NCBI GenBank assembly: GCA_018343915.1
Contig: JABRWF010000002.1
Coordinates: 2,542,001-2,606,000, forward strand
DNA: 64,000 nt
Origin: Agroathelia rolfsii
Lineage: Eukaryota; Basidiomycota; Agaricomycetes; Amylocorticiales; Amylocorticiaceae
Reading direction: 5' to 3'
The translations under genes and the position numbers were made by a program. A model generated the notes under the pieces. That model saw nothing but the letters and a program-made list of their open reading frames with translations. It did not search any database and had not been told where the DNA came from. Below are positions 54,226 to 64,000 of this stretch, in pieces; the stretch's first letter is position 1, and each line of letters begins with the position of its first letter.

Positions 54226-57060
54226 TCACCGATGCGATGGTGGTGGCGGTGGTGGTAGTGGTAGCAGCGGCGGAGGCAGATGATCCACATACGGCGGCGG
54301 ATGGCTATTGTTATTCTGGATCTGCATTCCCGCTGCTGCGTGACTGTCGTGAGCATGACTAGCCGATGCTGGTCTCATGGACATGGAGAAACCGCCTGTG
54401 CGCGTTCCTCCTCCGGATTGTACTGGTACTTGTCCATGTCCATGTCTATGGCCATGGCCATGGTTTTGGTTGCTATCTTCTCCCTGCACAAGGTACGGCG
54501 GAGGGGCGTGGCCCGTAGTGGGAACGACCATCACACCACCGCTGGCGGCTCCATGGGTTCGCGAGTCGATGCCGTCGGGAGGAGGGGGCAGGGGAGGGGG
54601 AGGCAATGAACTATCTGTCAGAGAATGTGTGAGTGATCCCTCTGAGAATGAAGGAGGACGATCATGGTGATGGCGGTGGTGAGGAGGAAGCGGAGGCGGT
54701 AGCAGTGGTGGTGGCGAGAGGGGCGAAAGAGGCGGGGGAGGATCGTCATGATGATGAGCCAACGGCGGCGGGGAATGCCTCTCGACAGATATTAGTCTAC
54801 CGCTGCTACTCCCGCCACCTCCACCGCCTACAGGCGAGCGAAAGTCCGAGTCGATCGACGGCGGTGGATCTGACGGATCATCCATGGCTGGAGGTGGAGG
54901 CGGCGGCGGCTCATCGTCGGGGCCCATACCACTACTGCTACTTAGTACCTCATCATGTTGCTGTTGTTGCTGCTCCAACACCATGCCGAGCGCCTCCATC
55001 GCCCTCACAGGCTCCTGAATTGTCGCCAACTCCGTCACGTCCGTATCAAGGGTGGCCTGCTCCAGCGTCGGCGGTGGTGTTGTCGCGCGGTATACATCAT
55101 CATTAACAATTTGTCCATCGAACTGCTCACTAGCAGAGAAACCAAATAGTGTGCCCTCGCCTTCGATTGAAAATACTGCGGCAGCATCCAACAGCCCTTG
55201 TTCATCGTCCTCGACGGGAATGAAGATTTCACGCTCGGACTCTTGAAAAGTGGGTAAGTGATTATTATTACTTTGGTTCGTAGTGGCGACCATAACAGTT
55301 CCTGCTGCTGCTGCCGCCGCACTCGACGATGGTCCTTCAAAGAATGGCGGAGGAGCCTCCCGATCGTCGTCAAACGGCGGTGGTCCCTCGCCTGCACCTG
55401 GAAAGCCAAAAGCACTGGGCCCCGCCTGCCCTTCCTCGAAATAGTGATTATAATAATGTGGCGCGGACGATTCGGCGTCCTCATCTGGCATGCGCACCGT
55501 CTGCGCGGGTGGGCGGTCGTGTTTCTTCTGGTAGGCAGCATCGATGTCTGCGTCAACCTCGGGCAAGGGTGCTGCAGGAGCGACGAGAGTGACGGGAATA
55601 TGCACCCAGTGCGTGATTTCACGCCGGTTCGTGGTATCGACGAAGGAGACACCGACCTTGATTCCGAAACGGACAGAGTGCAGGAGCGTGGCCTGAGTAA
55701 TGGATGCGCATCTAATGTCGCCTTCGACATATTGAATACGGTTTGAGGTCAGGGTACCCTCTGAATTGATAGAGCTGGCGTTCATTTGGAAGGTGGAAGG
55801 CGAATCATCTGGTGAAGGCGGGTGGAGGACAAATCGAAGGCGCAGGGGTCGGGTGGAGTGAAAACGACACGAACCACCTGAGCGCGAAATGATAGTACGA
55901 TAAGAGTCGCTATTGATCGACCAGTAATCATTGCTTGGATAATCATGAGCTGGCAAAATTGGTGCTTTGGATGTAGAGGGAGATGATGCACTATCTGGTG
56001 GTATGATGCGTTGAGACGAAGGAACTTGCAAGCCATGCTCGGACTTTTGATCGTCTTCGTCGTCTTCGCCATCTTCATCTGACGAAGATGATTCAGACGA
56101 ATACCCTTGCTCAGCAGAAGAACGCTGAATCCTAACTACGCGAAAGAGCTCCGCCCTGACATTCCTAATGCGTAACCCTCGATCGACGACGACCTCTCTG
56201 CTAGGTGGGGGCACTGTAACGTAGATTGGGATCGACTCGTCAGAACTGAATGTCGTCCGGGGCACCTGGATCTCAACCCGCGTAGGGCTTGCAAGGACAT
56301 GCGTCTGTGGTGCAATAGCTATCGTGGAGCCATGGGATCGGTATCGCTTGGGATGGATGACGAGCGACTTGCGCACGACAGATGTAGCGCCAACAGTGGC
56401 AGTGGTAGCTTGATCTGCAGCAGTAGCATCAGCAGCATACAGCGCGGCGATGAGCGTGTGTGTCAGGGATGACTTGGCGGTATGGATGCACTGCGGCGTA
56501 TCATCTGGAAGCGGGATCGCGAACGGTAACGTCGAAGGGACGGTTGATACACCTTCTCCTCTTGTCGATGAGTGGTCGGCAGGTGGTGGTGATTCAAATA
56601 AGACTTGCGTGGTGTCGGCCAATACGATCTCGTCGTGGCCATAAGCAGTCTCGACGCTGCGTAATGACACGGTCCTAAAAGGGGAAGAGAGAAATAAATA
56701 ATGTTATCTGCTGCTCTCAGAGAGACTGACTGGAGGGGCATGGGATGAAAAATAACCCATATAGCTACTGGTAATACGAACAGGGGAGAGGGGTATGAGT
56801 AGTAGTAATGCGTACACTTTCTGCCAGTGACCAGAGAGAGATTTGATCTGGACTTCGCCTTCAATAGCAGCATGCTCTCCCTCGGCACCTACAAAGCCAT
56901 TCTGAAAGCCAAGTGCGTCTAATGAGGACGGTGAGATGAGCAATTGCAGGCTGCTGTCGAGCACGGCAGTGGCAGACGAGTGTAACTGTTCGCCGTCGTC
57001 GGACGATGCGGGGTAATTAGTGTCCTCTGGTGAGTATATTGGTGGTAGCTCAGAGGCCAT
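54226..57060 (-). CDS. Arrestin-related trafficking adaptor-like protein with PY motifs
   Basis: Start MASELPPIYSPEDTNYPASS. Exon 1 (to about 56816) holds SLQLLISPSS, VGAEGEHAAIEGEVQIKSLS, a beta-sandwich opening; the long second exon begins near 56670 with SLRSVETAYG and continues with an arrestin-like beta-domain (PSTLPFAIPLPDDTPQCIHT, LTHTLIAALYAAD, VEIQVPRTTFSSDESIPIYV, VRAELFRVVRIQR, FGIKVGVSFVDTT, ITHWVHIPVTLVAP). The rest is Pro/Ser/Gln-rich and disordered. PPxY motifs: PPIY near the start, PPPY twice near the C-terminus (GHAPPPYLVQ, HPPPYVDHL), plus PPPF variants. PY motifs recruit WW domains of Rsp5/Nedd4 ubiquitin ligases, so it likely marks plasma-membrane transporters for endocytosis. 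The arrestin fold call rests on pattern only. Confidence 0.75.
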
Positions 57061-57329
57061 CCTTGCTATCTTGTCTGCAACAATAGTGGGGACGACGATG
57101 ACAACAAGTGGAGGGTGATAAATATGATGACTGTTATGAGGAGATGGTGGTGGAGGAGTGTTAAGCAGAAATCAAGACATCGCCAGGCCGATCACCACAG
57201 CTCATTGGCACAGCGCCTCATCATCATACATCATCCCGCAAACGCAGAGAAAAAAAATACAAAACATAGATCCCGTAGTATACCAGTACAAGATGAAAGC
57301 GGGAAAGAAAGAACAGTATATTAGATAGA
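57061..57329. promoter_or_regulatory. Upstream region of the arrestin gene, 3' flank of SWI1
   Basis: 269 bp between two genes transcribed in parallel from the minus strand; no feature recognised. Confidence 0.4.
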
Positions 57330-60300
57330 TCAATGTTGTACTCTTGCAAGCCGATCGAGCTCCATGAACGTCACATCATCTATGTCCTTGTGCATCATCA
57401 TCTCCCATGCCATCTCACGATACCCGCCCAGGAGTCCATCCCCAACATCCTCAGACTGCTCATCCACCTCGCCATAGCCAACACCAAACGACAGCGTAGG
57501 CCCCGTCGCCGGTCCACTGCCACCTACGTCGAAGCAGTCCCTGCCTTCATCAATCAACCTCATCACCTCAATCGCACGACGCGCAGGCCGTAGGAAAAAC
57601 TCGGCACCGCTGCCGCCTGCGAGCAAGAAGCGGTGCACCATGCGCATGACTACTTGCGGGAACCGCAGCGTACGGTCCTGTTTCATGCGTATCTTTACCT
57701 CAGGCGGCGCCAAGAACGCGAGTACGTACAGCGCCATGACAAGCTTCTCGAGGTATGCGAGCCACAGTTCACCGTTCTTGACGACTTGGAAGTCCGGCGC
57801 GGACACAGGCAGGCGATGCGTCAGTCCACGGAACACACGCCACATCGCGTCATGCGACACCGCGCGCGCGAGGATCTGTCGGTGAATATCCGGCTGAAAG
57901 ACGTGCGTGAATACGTCGAGCGCGAGATCGGCCGTCGTCGGTGGTCGTAGGGGTGTCTTGCCGTGTTGCTCTTGCAGCCGGACGAGCCCAAATGGCGAAA
58001 GCGCCTCCCGCTCATGCACAAGGAATGACGCAACAAGGTTATAGACCCGTGCCGCACGTCGCAGATCGGCTGATGTAGGGTTTGTGCCTGACAAAAAGCG
58101 CACGTTGTGTTCAAGAGTCGCTGCTGTGAGTAATACGAGCATATCCTTGCGGAGCGTGATGATGTGCGAGAGCCCAAGGTGCTTAGCCCGCGGCTGCGGC
58201 GCATCTGAGCTACCACTACTATCGAGATCGCACACTCGAAGCACGACGTCCACAAGTCGAGGATGTGCGAATAAGAACGGCAAGTTATCCTGTACCGTGG
58301 TGAAATTCCGCAGGATGGTCATCACTGCCAACACATAGTTTGCAGGATGTTGCTTCGGTCCCAGTCTCTCATCCTTCTGACCCTGACGCGTCTTCAGTGC
58401 AGCGAAAAGTCCTCCCTCGTCCGCATGGATGTACTCCACCATCTCACGGTGCGTCCATATCCGTGCTTCATGTAACTCAACCGGATCGACATTGTCCTCA
58501 GCACCGTCAAACGCGCAGTCCTCAATAAGATCGAGCAACTCGTCCATGAGCTCGGGACAGTTGAAGATCGGGAAGCCCGACGTCGGTGTCTGGCTGCGCA
58601 TCGTCGAGAGCACGGTGATGGTCTCAAGTGCATATGCAAGTTCTGTTGATAGGCGCGAACGGAGCGAGAGCGTCAGGCAGTCGACGTCAACCATACCCCA
58701 TTCATCGATGCCCCGCGTGGACCGATGGCGCGTGTGTTCATCAATGATGATCTGGACATCGCGTCCGCCATAGGTCTCAACATCGCGCGCGAGTGGCACG
58801 TATTCGATTTTTTTACGCGTTGGGCCTTGCTCCGTGGTGCCGCTCATCGTGGATGCAGATGCGCCTGGGGTGCCACTCGAGGGTGGTTGTGAGCCGCGAT
58901 TAGTAGTAGGGGGAAGCTGGAGAGATGCTACAGGTCAATAAATAGGTTTATCCTTGATGAATACAACTTACGGATGAGATGTCTGGTTCTGTGATGGAAC
59001 ATAAGTTTACTGCTGTCGAATCAAAAACATGATCAGGGGGATTCATACCGATTTTTGGCCTTGCCCGCTTTTCAGCCGAGTCGTCCTCTTCGCTCTTCCT
59101 CTTCATTCCCAGCTCTCCATTCAGAACATTCACATCACCCACTCCAGGTGGTATCTCTCCAGCTATACCCGGAACAGCACTCATAGATGGCGTCATGTTT
59201 GCACCAGACTGCATACCAGCACTAGAAGGCCCGTGGTGGTTGCTCATGGAAGAGGGTGCTCGCTCCGGTGTTGCTGCTGTCGACATTGCATTACTGTTCC
59301 CAGATGGGATAGAGTTAGCGCCGAGCACAGGAGTTCCTGAGAAGACAGTCATAGGCCCTGTGGCGACAACACCCCCAGCGACACCTGGCGTGCCCATTCT
59401 CCCGGGTACCATGCCGGCTCCTCCTGGTGATATGTTGCTTGGCATGGCTCCATTGACGCCGTTGAAGATTGGCATGACCGTCTGAGGAGAACCCGGCGGC
59501 ATCATTCCGTTCATGGGCGCTCCGTGGGGTGAACTCATTTGAGGGTTATTATTGGCGCCCAAGCTGTTGGACCGTGGTGGCATCTGCGGTTGTGGTCCCT
59601 GCTGAAGCTGCGGTTGTTGCTGGGAACCCGGCATCATCTGTTGGCCACCCGCAGCGGACATGGCGCGCTGTTGCTGCTGGGCGTTGCGCCTATACGCATC
59701 CTCAACGGGGGTAAGGAGCTGATGGTAATGGTGCTGGAGTAGCATCGCCCCCGACGCAACACCTGAAGGCGTACTAATATGTTCGGGAAGGTCAAAATGC
59801 TTGGCGACATTGGGCCATAGATTTTGTGCAGTGACCTATGAAACAGATGTGATTGTAATGCATACATACATGTATAAGACTATCCTGTGCTGACGTCTGT
59901 GATGAACAACGTACCTTGGCTGACCCACCCAACTGCAAGACCGAGCCCCAGAGTCGGAAGAGTTCGACATCTTTGCCTGCGATGCGGATGATACCCAGTC
60001 CGTTTGGTGAGATTTCGAGGTTTTTCCAGGGAGAGGCGTTGGGGTCATAGCCTGGGGGGTAGGGCACACCTGTCAGCGCGGGTGGCAGGGGCGTCCCACG
60101 GGCATTCATGGTATTGGTGAAGCTAATAAAGAATCCACGCTGACGCTGCTGCAAGCTGGGCATCTGCCTCATCGTAGAGGGGTCGGGAGTGGCGGGGGAC
60201 GGGGCCTGCATGTTTGGGGCAGTGAGGTTCTGGGCGGGGGCGCCGTGGGCATCAAATGGAAAACTGGGAGCGCCCTCTTGTGGCTGTTGCTGGTGCTGGT

Positions 60301-60693
60301 GCTGGTGCTGTTGTTGTTGAAGGGATTGCTGCAGCTGGACTGGGGTCAACGTTGCTGGCATTCCTCCGAAGAATGATGTTGCCGAGCTTGTTCCGTTTGC
60401 AGGACCAGCCGAGAGTGGCGACGAGACGGTCTGGCGCTGCTGCTGCTGTTGACGAGAGAGGCCTGCAGCGTTGAGGAGGTGCATCTGCTTCGCCATCGAC
60501 GAGTCCATGTTGAGCTGCTTGCCGTCGCCGCCGGTGAACGGGACGCTGAACGTGGAGGGCGGAAATGCCGACGGGGCCGGTGTGCCCATTTGACCATTCT
60601 GCGGACTGGCAAAAACAAAAATAAGGGCATGAGCGCTACCTGCCACAACAACAACGACGACGACGATAACGGAGGTCGGTGTGCTCACTTCAT
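57330..60693 (-). CDS. SWI1: SWI1-like ARID subunit of SWI/SNF complex
   Basis: DNA-binding scaffold subunit (BAF250/ARID1 type). The ATG at 60693-60691 plus AA (60690-60689) form a 5 nt first coding exon with donor GTGAGC; splicing to a TTTTTGCCAG acceptor near 60607 yields MNPQNGQMGTPAPSAFPPST. Then a Gln-rich region (QSLQQQQHQHQHQQQPQ), ARID domain (RGFFISFTNTMNARGTPLPP, GLGIIRIAGKDVELFRLWGS, VLQLGGSAKVTAQNLWPNVA), a Met/Pro/Gln-rich linker, and a C-terminal armadillo-like region (YVPLARDVETYGGRDVQIII, ELAYALETITVLSTM, NPANYVLAVMTILRN-like helices). Exons at 58948-59745 and 57330 to about 58900 join in frame through an intron ending GACCTGTAG. Stop at 57330. Head-to-head with the DUF1764 gene. 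Confidence 0.88.
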
Positions 60694-60996
60694 TGGAGGT
60701 GCAGAGGAATCATCATCTCCATCATCGTGTTGCTGCCACTGCCGCCGTCTACTGCGCCGTCGCTTGACTGTTTGCCCGCTTCATGCTCAGCGTCGTTCAA
60801 CTCTCTACCCATTCGCTCATCTTCTGATCTACATTATCATTATTATCATTATCATAATATTATTGTGGCAATCATAAATTTTGACCATTTGATGATCGAC
60901 GGCAGCAGTCACATCCGCTTCTTGGTATATAATAAACCCGGCTTTTTTTTTTTTTTTCCTTCTTCTTCTGCATCTTGACCTTTTCCCACCACCACC
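60694..60996. promoter_or_regulatory. Divergent promoter SWI1 / DUF1764 gene
   Basis: 303 bp. It contains several ATGs upstream of the SWI1 start on the minus strand that open short uORFs (for example one overlapping the start with stop TGA), a TTATCATTATTATCATT-type ATC/ATT repeat (60832-60862) and a T15 run near 60944-60958. Confidence 0.5.
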
Positions 60997-61620
60997 ATGC
61001 CCGTCTCTGAAATCGATGCCATCTTTTCAACAAAATCTAAAGGCAAGGGCAAGGCTGTCCTACAACCTCCTGCACCGGAAGCCCTGCCTGTGGAGTCTAG
61101 TAAGAAAAAAAGGAAAAAGGACAAGAAACGCAAACGTGCAGAGCAGGAGGGCGATGATAAACCTACAGCAGATGCCCATACTACTCTCGCGCCTACACCT
61201 GCACCTTTGACCGTCATAGATCCCTCGATAAAAATACCAGCCGCCAAGAGAGCAAAACAGGAGAAGAGTACAGAGGTATCTGTGAAAAAGAAATCGAAAA
61301 AGTCCACACAGGAGGATTCTAGCTTTGCAGATTCTCGTGGAACCGGTCCTCGTACGTCAAATCTATATTTTCCGTCATAGACAATTTTATCTGAGACATC
61401 TTCTACAGGTCGCAAGACAGAGGAAGGTTGGTCCATCTACAAGGAGGACGAACTTGGCATTGGCAATGAAGGAGGAGGTTTGTTAACGTCTCGTTCATCT
61501 CATCTCGCTCGCATTTACCCTACACAGATACACCACTATGCCCGTTTGATTGTGATTGCTGTATGTTTATTTCACTGTTCACATGATTTTCGCGTGCTGA
61601 TATCGCAGATAGGTTTTTAA
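60997..61620 (+). CDS. DUF1764 family protein, 154 aa
   Basis: Four exons: 60997-61351, 61409-61477, 61528-61560 and an 8 nt last exon 61613-61620 (465 nt). The N-terminal two thirds are Lys-rich and disordered (KKKRKKDKKRKRAE). The conserved C-terminus RKTEEGWSIYKEDELGI, NEGGDTPLCPFDCDCCF is the DUF1764 signature; the last codons Cys-Phe-stop exist only if the intron 61561-61612 (GTATGT...CAGATAG) is spliced to GTTTTTAA. Family function is unknown; the tail and CDCC motif suggest metal binding, which is inference. Confidence 0.87.
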
Positions 61621-61966
61621 TTTGTTACAATATGAAAATGAAATACTTATACCCCCAACGCTTCACTGATAATTCTCCGAGCATGACGGCCCTTCGGCTC
61701 TTTCGAAGCCTCCCTTGTCGCTTTCGAGCACTGGCTTGAGGAGGTCAAAAAGTAGCCAACATCAATATCTCCATTTTTCCCACATCACATTTCCACGGAT
61801 ACCCATTTGTCACCGTTCGAAATGATAGGCGTTGTATTCAGACACCTGATTAAGGGACACATACCCACACCTTTAAATGTAGTATATCCACCTGACGCCA
61901 ACTCAATGATCATCATTAATTATTATTATTATTATTATTATTATAAGCCATCGCTCATTGTCGCGT
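61621..61966. other. Convergent 3' flanks with ATT microsatellite
   Basis: 346 bp between the DUF1764 gene and cyclin H. Contains an ATT repeat of about nine units (61919-61944). No gene recognised. Confidence 0.45.
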
Positions 61967-63271
61967 TCAATCATCGTCATCGTCCATATCTTCCTGTCCA
62001 TTATTACCGAGATTACCGCTGCCAGCGCTGGCATCTCCTGGTTCGCGGAAGGGATCATCTGCATCCATCGCCCTGCGCGATGCCTCCGCTTTTCTATTCC
62101 TCTTCTCCGTCTGCAAACGTTCCTCTTCCGCCTTGCGCGCCAACCAGGCTTTACTCCCTGGGACCTTCTCCGGGTTCTTGCATAACCTCAACCTTCTATC
62201 AACCTCACGCACAACCTCGAGCGGCGGCACGTCGCCTGTGCGCTGGATGAGGTCTTTGATCGACTCGATGGTCTTGCGCATCACATCTGCTGCAGGTGGA
62301 GAGGGGATTTTCATCGCAAGCCATTGATCTGCCAACTCTGGCGCCGCGAGGGAGAGGCAGGCGAGTGCAATCTGCGGAGGTGTGAAGATAAGCTCGGCGT
62401 CGGTTAGGCGCGAGGCACGTAGATGGTTCAATGCGGTATCGTAGATAGACTGGGGCTGTTTTGGCGGCACGTCTGGTATACTCTGGCAGCAAATTAAAAT
62501 TCAAGTTCAAGGCTCAGTATGCACTCGTAAAGCGGACAAGCAAGTGGCGAAACTTGCTTACTTGCAAGTCAAGCCAGATACCCCAGAGACTTCGATGTGA
62601 TTGCCATACGGCAAATTCAAAGCTTAGGCTTTGTGCAACAAGGAACTCGAGATCAAGTACATCCGAGGGAGACGTCTTGGGTATATTTGATGTATACGCC
62701 TCGAGCGTGATAGGGTTGTTTGTCGTCTTCGTCGCCAGGAATAATGTTGTCAACCTGGGTATTAATATTGATGATGGTCAGTCATCCAATCAATACATAC
62801 AGACAAGTCCAGGAGGGATTACACACATGACATTCTTAGGATGCCAGTCCATCACCGTATTCTTGAGGTAAAACCGCTTCAAATACGCCACTGCCGTCGC
62901 CTCGACCTCCTCGGGGAACCGAAAGTGCCCACAGAGCTGGGTGATCTTGCTCGTGTAGAGCTTAACGAGCACGAGCTCCTCGTCTGCGTTTAAGAATGAC
63001 ACATTGGCCGATGATCCTGGCTTAAATTCGTTCATCGTGTGCTCTCCTACTGGCATTTGCTACTGTGTGGGGACAGAATTGCACATACCTCATCGGCCTC
63101 GAACTTGTCTCGGATGGCTCGTACAGCAATAGCATTGAGAGACGTGCGTGTTTCGTACAGTTGTTCGGGGGAGAAGCGCCAGTTTTTGTATTGTGTGCTC
63201 GTTTCATATATCGATATAGGGTTTGCAGGTGTCGATGTCGATGCCTTTGTGGATGTAGCAGTAGCCGCCAT
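61967..63271 (-). CDS. Cyclin H homologue (CCL1/Mcs2), TFIIH/CAK subunit
   Basis: Regulatory partner of Cdk7/Kin28 in TFIIH, needed for RNA polymerase II CTD phosphorylation. Start MAATATSTKASTSTPANPIS. Signature SIYETSTQYKNWRFSPEQLY and ETRTSLNAIAVRAIRDKFEA. Cyclin box: NADEELVLVKLYTSKITQLC, FPEEVEATAVAYLKRFYLKN, TVMDWHPKNVMLTTLFLATK, TTNNPITLEAY; second box: DLEFLVAQSLSFEFAVWQSH, then APELADQWLAMKIPSPP. The C-terminus is charged with an acidic end (EDMDDDDD), stop at 61967-61969. Introns near 63050-63095, 62745-62825 and 62480-62560. Confidence 0.93.
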
Positions 63272-63573
63272 AATAGTATTGAGGGAATAGATAGTAGGTT
63301 AGAAACAAGCCAGTCCAGCTACCAACAACAGTGATTCGTTTGAGAAAAGGGTGGCGAAGGCAGAAAAAGCCAATGTAATGAAAGCAACAGTTATAGGCCT
63401 ATTTGTGTTTCAAATCAAGCACCTGGTGCTATAGGTAACAACTTGAATACGATGGACAGGTGGTAATTAAGCATGGAGAGGTGCACAGCATTGATGCCCA
63501 TTTTTGGAAGGCGGTTGGCTGAGTTTATGTCATAATAGCGTCAGTACACACCATCACACATATACCTACATAT
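63272..63573. promoter_or_regulatory. Cyclin H / U6 intergenic region
   Basis: 302 bp upstream of both genes, which are divergent. A TATA-like CATATACC lies about 14-20 bp before U6, too close for a classical Pol III TATA box; no other element is certain. Confidence 0.4.
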
Positions 63574-63596
63574 GTCCCCTTCGGGGTGACATACGT

Positions 63597-63628
<32 letters not shown>

Positions 63629-63693
63629 GGCCCCTGCACAAGGATGACACGCTTTCCCGGAGTGGTATCGCTACGGCGATCAATATTTATTTT
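63574..63693 (+). ncRNA. U6: U6 spliceosomal snRNA
   Basis: The near-invariant core is present: AATTGGAACGATACAGAGAA then GATTAGCATGGCCCCTGCAC and AAGGATGACAC (ACAGAGA box, AGC triad and internal stem-loop). The 5' stem-loop reads GTCCCC-TTCG-GGG-T-GAC, a cUUCGg tetraloop with a bulged U. The 3' part departs from the usual fungal tail and can fold as ATCGC-TACG-GCGAT. The 5' end is set by the stem; the 3' end is an estimate at a T4 run. Confidence 0.95.
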
Positions 63694-63698
63694 ACTCC

Positions 63699-63704
63699 TT
63701 TTTT
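63699..63704 (+). terminator. Pol III T-run after U6
   Basis: Six T just after the U6 body; a T4 run at 63690-63693 may already terminate. Confidence 0.6.
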
Positions 63705-63887
63705 CGTCACTAATAAACAAAATCGGCATAGATGTACGCTAAAGTTGACTTGGCCCTCTTTGTTGTTACATTTGTTTTACTTGGTCAAGGCATGAATGTC
63801 ATATATTCCATATTGCAGTATTGACTATGTTACACGTTTGTATATCCATGTATCCATATTGACCATCACGGAACAAAACCATTAGCA

Positions 63888-63943
63888 TCACAACTGCCCA
63901 GCAATTGCAGTAGCTCCAAGAAACGCGCCCATTACGTGATATC
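63888..63943 (-). CDS. Possible last exon of a gene entering from the right edge
   Basis: On the minus strand, an acceptor-like CACCTAAG is followed by a short open segment reading YHVMGAFLGATAIAGQL and stop TGA at 63888-63890. The Gly/Ala-rich helix resembles tails of small mitochondrial membrane proteins, but I cannot name the family. Upstream exons would lie outside the window. Confidence 0.3.
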
Positions 63944-64000
63944 CTTAGGTGAAGATTATATAGATGATAAAGTATGCTAGCTGCCCATTGGCAACGCATA

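Overview
This is a 64 kb piece of a fungal nuclear chromosome, most likely from an Agaricomycete basidiomycete. The evidence is dense protein-coding genes broken by many short (about 50-60 nt) GT-AG introns, protein families close to mushroom-forming fungi (alpha-aminoadipate reductase, GH16 glucanase, a long RasGEF, SWI1, INO80), and a Pol III U6 snRNA. I see no phage, plasmid, CRISPR or intact transposon. No tRNA gene was recognised. All calls come from reading motifs and splicing exons by eye; no database was searched.

Layout, left to right. (1) 1-10.5 kb: Lys2 (lysine biosynthesis, C-terminus off the left edge) head-to-head with eIF2B-gamma; a secreted S1/P1 nuclease; lipoyl synthase head-to-head with a small twin-CX9C protein (Cmc1 type). 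(2) 10.6-22 kb: a DHX29-like DExH helicase, a SurE-domain phosphatase, and a RasGEF carrying a degenerate Ras-like domain. (3) 22-30 kb: DRS1 DEAD-box helicase, SAICAR synthase, a GH16 glucanase with a hydrophobic tail, and ribosomal protein L15. (4) 30.6-37.3 kb: a mitochondrial PPR-type protein and a tandem pair of zinc alcohol dehydrogenases, the first frameshifted and the second apparently intact. (5) 37.3-45 kb: dyskerin/Cbf5 head-to-head with RPL22, PEX11, and fumarase. (6) 45.7-64 kb: INO80 ATPase, Rab5 GTPase, an alpha-arrestin with PY motifs, SWI1/ARID subunit of SWI/SNF, a DUF1764 protein, cyclin H (TFIIH/CAK), U6 snRNA, and a possible gene end at the right edge.

The genes are mainly housekeeping: amino acid and purine synthesis, translation and its control, ribosome biogenesis (DRS1, CBF5, RPL15, RPL22), chromatin remodelling (INO80, SWI1), transcription (cyclin H), trafficking (Rab5, arrestin) and mitochondrial or peroxisomal functions. 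I see no biosynthetic cluster or defence system. The noteworthy features are structural: very short coding exons that gene finders miss (3, 5, 7 and 18 nt first exons, 10 and 18 nt internal exons, an 8 nt last exon), a GC-AG intron, a pseudogenising ADH duplicate, a RasGEF fused to a likely pseudo-GTPase, a U6 gene with an extra 3' hairpin, and head-to-head gene pairs of related function.
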